Source of the DNA: Bacillota bacterium
GTDB taxonomy: Bacteria > Bacillota > Clostridia > Lachnospirales > Lachnospiraceae
DNA length: 45,579 nt
Direction of reading: 5' to 3'
Assembly (NCBI GenBank): GCA_023450835.1
Contig: JAEXGM010000202.1
Location: forward strand, 1 to 45,579
Both the position numbers and the translations under genes were made by a program. Shown one piece after another: positions 41,570-45,579 of this stretch. Every line of letters starts with the position of its first letter. Position 1 is the first letter of the stretch. A model generated the notes under the pieces. The model searched no databases. It saw nothing but the letters and a program-made list of their open reading frames with translations, and was not told the DNA's origin.

Positions 41570-43586
41570 GAGCTTTTACTTACGAATGGCAGCCACCAAT
41601 TTGCAAAGAGATAAAAAGATGTATGTACCCTATGCCATATCTTATGTGATATTTGCAGCCATTTATTTTATGGTAATTACCCTTATGACTACCGATGGGC
41701 TTAAGAATGTGCCTTCCGGCGGAACGCTCCAGATAATGTTTGCTTTGGGGATGATTATTATGAGTCTTATGGCAGTTATCTTCCTGGTCTACATCAATAG
41801 CTTTCTGATGAAAAGAAGGAAGAAGGAATTCGGCCTGTATGGTATCTTAGGGCTTGAAAAACGTCATGTAGGAAGAATTATCTTTGATGAGAACCTCATT
41901 TTAAGCCTGATTTCTCTTACCCTTGGTATTCTGGTCGGATGCGTATTCGGAAATCTGATATTTCTGTCACTGCTACACTTGCTTAAGGTGTCTCCGGACA
42001 GCAGATTTTCTCTGCCTTGGCAGGCATTTGTTTTTACAGCGGCACTTTTTGTAGTTGTTTTTATAATAAATACCGTCATTAATTTTGTACAGGTGAGAAT
42101 CGCCAATCCCATAGACCTGTTAAAAGGTTCCCAAATGGGAGAGAAGAAGGTACGTTTTGTACTGCTAAAGAGCATTGCAGGGTTTGTATTGCTTCTTGCC
42201 GCATATTATATGGCTGGTACCGTAACCAATGGAGCAGCTGCAATATCCAAGTTCTTTTTTGCCGTATTGCTGGTAATAGTTGCTACTTATCTGCTATTTC
42301 AGGCGGGCAGTCAGTTTGTGCTGAGATTATTAAAGGGAAGAAAAAAGTTTTATTACAAAGCCAATAATTTTATAGCAATTTCCGGTATGCTTGTACGTAT
42401 GAAGCAAAATGCCGCAGGGCTTGCAACAATCTGTATTCTCTCTACTATGGTACTGGTAACCATTTCAACCTGTGGTGCCCTTTATCTCGGACAGGAAGAT
42501 ATTCTTCATACTATGAACCCCAACGACATGAATATTGTAGTAAGGGAAGAGATAAATGAGGAACAAATAAATAAAATATCCGATGCGATAAAAGAACAGG
42601 CAAGGACAGAGAATGTGAATATTGAGGAAATGTATCATTACCATGGGTATTCCTCCATGCTCTACTTATTTCATGGCGGGCTTTTCCCCTATGGGAGCAA
42701 AGAAGTTGAGAGTGTATCCGGAAATGACAATCTATTCGATTATATAAAAGATATTGAATTTATGCCTTTGGCAGATTATACGGCGATTACAGGCGACAAT
42801 AGGACTCTATCAGAAAATGAAGTACTCTTATTGGCTGATAATAAGACCCTGAGTCAGATAAAGGTAAAAACTTTTGGCAGCGAATTTACCATTAAGGATA
42901 CTATAGCTGACTCTAAAATGATAAAGGGGAAAAACGCAGAAGACAAGGATATATATATTATTACCGCAGACGAAAACAGTGGTTTAAAACTCATCAATAC
43001 ATGGTTTAAGGAATCGTCCGATAATGCATTCAGCAACAAATATATTCTAAATCTGAAGGGAAATGAAAATAATCTGTTAGAGTTTTCTAAAGAACTGGAC
43101 CCCCTTATCACCTCTATTGTATCAGAAAAAGCTAACGGTGAAGTGAAAGAAACATCGGTTTATTCCATCTATCAAGACCGTCTGGATGGATACAGCATCT
43201 ATGGAGGCTTGTTATTCTTAGGTATCTTCTTTACCATCATGTTTTTAGTTGCTACCGGACTTATTATTTATTTTAAACAGGTTTCCGAAGGCTATGATGA
43301 CAGAGAGCGGTATGTAATTCTTCAAAAAGTCGGAATGGATGATCTGGAAGTGAAAAAAACAATAAACAGACAGATATTACTGGTGTTTTTCCTTCCACTT
43401 GCCGCCGCCATGCTACATGTTACCGCTGCAAGGCATATGATCTTAAAGATGCTGGAGGCATTTTCACTTGAGAATACCACTCTTACGACCTGGTGCATTG
43501 TTATTTCCAGCATCGTATTTGCCGTACTTTATGTAATAATTTATAACCTTACCGCAAAAGTCTATTATAAAATAATAAAATTTTAA
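41553..43586 (+). CDS. BceB-like ABC permease with large extracellular domain
   Basis: A 677-residue FtsX-family permease. I count about ten hydrophobic helices, seven before and three after a hydrophilic domain at about residues 312-530. That large domain between helices 7 and 8 is the BceB hallmark and the place where peptide antibiotics are recognised. GTG or TTG-type starts are not needed: the frame begins inside the ATPase gene, with a GGGGGTG-like sequence upstream. The drug specificity cannot be told. Confidence 0.93.
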   Translation: MLTLAKSFYLRMAATNLQRDKKMYVPYAISYVIFAAIYFMVITLMTTDGLKNVPSGGTLQIMFALGMIIMSLMAVIFLVYINSFLMKRRKKEFGLYGILGLEKRHVGRIIFDENLILSLISLTLGILVGCVFGNLIFLSLLHLLKVSPDSRFSLPWQAFVFTAALFVVVFIINTVINFVQVRIANPIDLLKGSQMGEKKVRFVLLKSIAGFVLLLAAYYMAGTVTNGAAAISKFFFAVLLVIVATYLLFQAGSQFVLRLLKGRKKFYYKANNFIAISGMLVRMKQNAAGLATICILSTMVLVTISTCGALYLGQEDILHTMNPNDMNIVVREEINEEQINKISDAIKEQARTENVNIEEMYHYHGYSSMLYLFHGGLFPYGSKEVESVSGNDNLFDYIKDIEFMPLADYTAITGDNRTLSENEVLLLADNKTLSQIKVKTFGSEFTIKDTIADSKMIKGKNAEDKDIYIITADENSGLKLINTWFKESSDNAFSNKYILNLKGNENNLLEFSKELDPLITSIVSEKANGEVKETSVYSIYQDRLDGYSIYGGLLFLGIFFTIMFLVATGLIIYFKQVSEGYDDRERYVILQKVGMDDLEVKKTINRQILLVFFLPLAAAMLHVTAARHMILKMLEAFSLENTTLTTWCIVISSIVFAVLYVIIYNLTAKVYYKIIKF

Positions 43587-43607
43587 AATCGAATAAAGGT
43601 AAAAGAA

Positions 43608-43653
43608 AATAATACTGCTTCTTAATTCTATCCGGAAGCAGTATTATTTTTTG
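43608..43653 (+). terminator. Terminator of the Bce-like operon
   Basis: A perfect 14-bp stem AATAATACTGCTTC / GAAGCAGTATTATT with a 13-nt loop and a TTTTTT tail. Confidence 0.9.
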
Positions 43654-43661
43654 CCATAATG

Positions 43662-43670
43662 TGTTATACT
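43662..43670 (+). promoter_or_regulatory. Extended -10 promoter of sdaAB
   Basis: TGTTATACT: a TGn extension and TATACT -10 box, 74 bp before the ATG. The -35 region is poor. Confidence 0.45.
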
Positions 43671-43743
43671 CTATGCTGTAATACAGTTAGAAAAATCATG
43701 AAATGTCTGCAATCAGGATTACAAAAGACGGGAAAGGTTTACC

Positions 43744-44424
43744 ATGTATTCATCAAAGGAAATTAGTGTTTTTGATATTATTGGACCGAACATGATTGGT
43801 CCTTCCAGCTCCCATACGGCAGGAGCATTAAGAATTGCAAGGCTGGCAGCTAACATGGTCAAGAAGCCGATAAAGCATGTGACTTTTGTGCTGTACGGTT
43901 CTTTTGCCATGACTTATAAAGGCCACGGTACTGACAGAGCGCTTTTGGCTGGTATAATGGGCTATGATACCGAAGATAAAAGAATCAAGGAGTCCTTTGA
44001 ATATGCAAAGGCGGATGGACTTTCTTACGAGTTTCGTGTGAATAGAGAAGAAAAAGATGTCCATCCCAATACCGTTGATATTCATATTACGGACGAAGAG
44101 GGCAAAGAAACCACCGTTACCGGTATATCCGTAGGCGGCGGAAGAGCGGAAATAAAGAAAATTGATGGTGTAGAGATTGATTTATCCGGCGATTATCATA
44201 CAGTTGTTATAAAGCACAGGGATTTGACCGGTGTTGTGGCAGCTATCACCCATATATTAAGCGAATTTTCGATTAACATAGCATTTATGAAGTTGTACCG
44301 TGAGAACAGAGGGGCGGTTGCCTATTCAATTATAGAAGCAGATGATGCCATTGAAGGGGCGGTAATCGAGAAAATCGAGGAATTACCCAGTGTTTATCAG
44401 GCATTTTTGGTAGAAAAAATCTAA
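43744..44424 (+). CDS. sdaAB: L-serine ammonia-lyase, beta subunit
   Basis: Part of the oxygen-sensitive, [4Fe-4S]-dependent serine dehydratase that turns L-serine into pyruvate and ammonia. It is 226 residues. The N-terminal SDH_beta domain has IGPNMIGPSSSHTAGALRIARLA. Residues about 150-226 are an ACT domain (HTVVIKHRDLTGVVAAITHILSEFSINIAFM), which usually binds the substrate or an effector amino acid. The alpha subunit follows after a 132-bp gap. Confidence 0.95.
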   Translation: MYSSKEISVFDIIGPNMIGPSSSHTAGALRIARLAANMVKKPIKHVTFVLYGSFAMTYKGHGTDRALLAGIMGYDTEDKRIKESFEYAKADGLSYEFRVNREEKDVHPNTVDIHITDEEGKETTVTGISVGGGRAEIKKIDGVEIDLSGDYHTVVIKHRDLTGVVAAITHILSEFSINIAFMKLYRENRGAVAYSIIEADDAIEGAVIEKIEELPSVYQAFLVEKI

Positions 44425-44440
44425 ATCATTTTATTATTAG

Positions 44441-44500
44441 AGTGAAGGAAAATATCATTTTTGAAAGGATGCCGATAACAGATTCTTTCACTTGTTTTTA
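44441..44500 (+). terminator. Terminator-like hairpin between sdaAB and sdaAA
   Basis: AGTGAAGGAA pairs with TTCTTTCACT (one G-T pair) around a 32-nt loop, followed by TGTTTTTAATT. It may attenuate sdaAA relative to sdaAB. The stem is AT-rich, so strength is doubtful. Confidence 0.45.
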
Positions 44501-44556
44501 ATTACGGCAATATTGCATTTTGCTGATAAGCCTGTGATATGCAATGGGTATAAAAC

Positions 44557-45429
44557 ATGGAATTCAAATCAGGTAAAGTACTGCTTCAAATATGCAAAGA
44601 GAAAGGACTTCCCATTTCAGAGGTCATGCTTCTTCGAGAAATGGAAATCAGTCATTCAAGCAGAGAAGATATCTATAATAAGATGAGCCATTCCTGGGAT
44701 ATTATGAAGAATTCTGCAACAGAAGCTCTAGCGGGAAATTTAAAGTCTATGGGTGGTTTAATTGGCGGAGAGGCGTTAAAGCTGACAAACAGACGCTTGT
44801 CAAAAGAAAAGAGCGCCTGCGGAGGATTAATCTCCAAGGCAGTATCCTATGCAATGGGCGTTCTTGAAGTGAATGGTTCCATGGGGTTAATTGTAGCTGC
44901 TCCGACAGCAGGCTCTTCCGGAGTAATCCCAGGCACCTTCTTAGCAATAAAAGAGGAATACGATTTTAGTGATGAACAGATGGTTATGGCACTGTTTACA
45001 GCAGGTGCTGTCGGATATCTGATAACCTATAACGCAACCATAGCAGGTGCGGAAGGAGGCTGTCAGGCAGAAGTGGGAAGTGCCTCTGCCATGGCGGCAG
45101 CAGCAATAACAGAATTGTTGGGCGGAAGTCCAAAGAAATGCCTTCATGCGGCTACCGGTGCCATCTCCAATCTCTTAGGATTGGTATGTGACCCTATCGG
45201 AGGGCTTGTTGAAGCACCCTGCCAGCAAAGAAATGCCATTGGTGTATCAAATGCCATGATTTCTGCCGAGATAGCTTTAAGCGGTATTCGCAATATTGTT
45301 CCTTTTGATGAAGCTGTTGATGTTATGTACCGGGTAGGCAAGGGTCTGCCGGGTGAGTTAAGGGAGACAGCTCTTGGAGGAATGGCGGCGGCGCCAAGTG
45401 CTTGTGCTTTATGCGGTTTGTGTAATTAA
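44557..45429 (+). CDS. sdaAA: L-serine ammonia-lyase, alpha subunit
   Basis: The catalytic, iron-sulfur-binding subunit, 290 residues. The N-terminus FKSGKVLLQICKEKGLPISEVML is typical of the family, so ATG 44557 is right although no good ribosome binding site is visible (only AATGGG). Cluster cysteines are seen in KSACGGLI, LVCDPIGGLVEAPCQQRNA and the C-terminal SACALCGLCN. GSSGVIPG and GCQAEVGSASAMAAAA are further hallmarks. Confidence 0.95.
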   Translation: MEFKSGKVLLQICKEKGLPISEVMLLREMEISHSSREDIYNKMSHSWDIMKNSATEALAGNLKSMGGLIGGEALKLTNRRLSKEKSACGGLISKAVSYAMGVLEVNGSMGLIVAAPTAGSSGVIPGTFLAIKEEYDFSDEQMVMALFTAGAVGYLITYNATIAGAEGGCQAEVGSASAMAAAAITELLGGSPKKCLHAATGAISNLLGLVCDPIGGLVEAPCQQRNAIGVSNAMISAEIALSGIRNIVPFDEAVDVMYRVGKGLPGELRETALGGMAAAPSACALCGLCN

Positions 45430-45495
45430 AAGGTTAAAGAAATTAAAGATTGCAATATTTTAAATGATTTGAGTTTCAGTCTTTCTCAAGGGGAC

Positions 45496-45572
45496 GGCAA
45501 TTTACACCAGGCAGAAAGACTCATGCGCTGGTTCCAAGGCGCATTCGTTCTTTCTGCCTGGCGTAAATTGCC
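45496..45572. repeat. 77-nt nested hairpin near the window end
   Basis: Outer arms of 22 nt (45496-45517 and 45551-45572) pair with a single mismatch. An inner stem ATGCGC / GCGCAT (45523-45528, 45539-45544) encloses TGGTTCCAAG. There is no T-run after it. The loop contains CCAAGGCGC, also found before galT and the first response regulator. Confidence 0.8.
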
Positions 45573-45579
45573 TGTAAAC

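Noticed and set aside
44492..44686. 64-aa open frame at the start of sdaAA
   Set aside because: Out of frame with the conserved sdaAA N-terminus and without start signals.

Overview
The window looks like a chromosomal segment of a spore-forming, low-to-mid GC anaerobic Firmicute, most likely a Lachnospiraceae (Clostridium cluster XIVa) member. This rests on gene content and not on any database search. The pointers are SUF genes in the order sufC-B-D-S-U, a split glycine decarboxylase (gcvPA/gcvPB) under a tandem glycine riboswitch, a type 2 galT, a two-subunit iron-sulfur L-serine dehydratase, a monomeric [FeFe]-hydrogenase-like protein, Csp-like subtilases and a DUF4914 protein. Every sizeable gene is on the + strand. 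The one exception I find is a 50-codon gene on the - strand at 32.2-32.4 kb. No tRNA, rRNA or CRISPR was found.

Layout. 0-3 kb: the end of a DUF429 gene, then a DUF4914 P-loop protein. 3.0-4.65 kb: an IS1182-family element inserted at the DUF4914 terminator; the complete 30-bp terminator stem-loop is present on both sides. 4.7-6.9 kb: a Csp-like S8 protease with intact catalytic residues and two small unannotated genes. 7.0-12.2 kb: the SUF iron-sulfur assembly operon, with a promoter bracketed by TAGGGATTAA half-sites and an 83-bp tandem repeat between sufB and sufD. 12.4-17.8 kb: [FeFe]-hydrogenase-like protein, pyruvate kinase, a double-GNAT protein and a signal-less amidase with an Asn-rich linker and SPOR domain. 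17.9-19.6 kb: a second Csp-like subtilase whose catalytic His is replaced by Glu (predicted pseudoprotease). 19.6-26.8 kb: glycine riboswitch, gcvT-gcvH-gcvPA-gcvPB-lplA-lpdA. 26.8-32.0 kb: an ArsR-type regulator with the Leloir genes galK-galE-galT. 32.2-33.7 kb: the small - strand membrane-protein gene and a radical SAM gene. 33.7-37.7 kb: an OmpR-type two-component system and an ABC-2 exporter. 37.7-43.7 kb: a Gfo/Idh/MocA oxidoreductase overlapping a Bce-type module (regulator, sensor kinase, ATPase, permease). 43.7-45.4 kb: sdaAB-sdaAA, followed by a large hairpin at the window end.

How the genes fit together. The glycine cleavage system makes CO2, ammonia and methylene-THF from glycine; lplA lipoylates GcvH and lpdA reoxidises it. 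Serine dehydratase and pyruvate kinase both give pyruvate. SUF supplies clusters for the hydrogenase-like, radical SAM and serine dehydratase proteins. Two signalling/ABC modules look like envelope-stress or antimicrobial-peptide defences, each with a candidate operator. The amidase and the two subtilases suggest a spore-related theme.

The most unusual features are the active/pseudo subtilase pair, the terminator-duplicating IS, the hairpin clusters in front of several genes (27.0, 30.3, 33.8 and 37.9 kb), the suf operator and tandem repeat, 11-bp-phased TTTA repeats near the first two-component system, and an in-frame amber codon just before the DUF4914 start.
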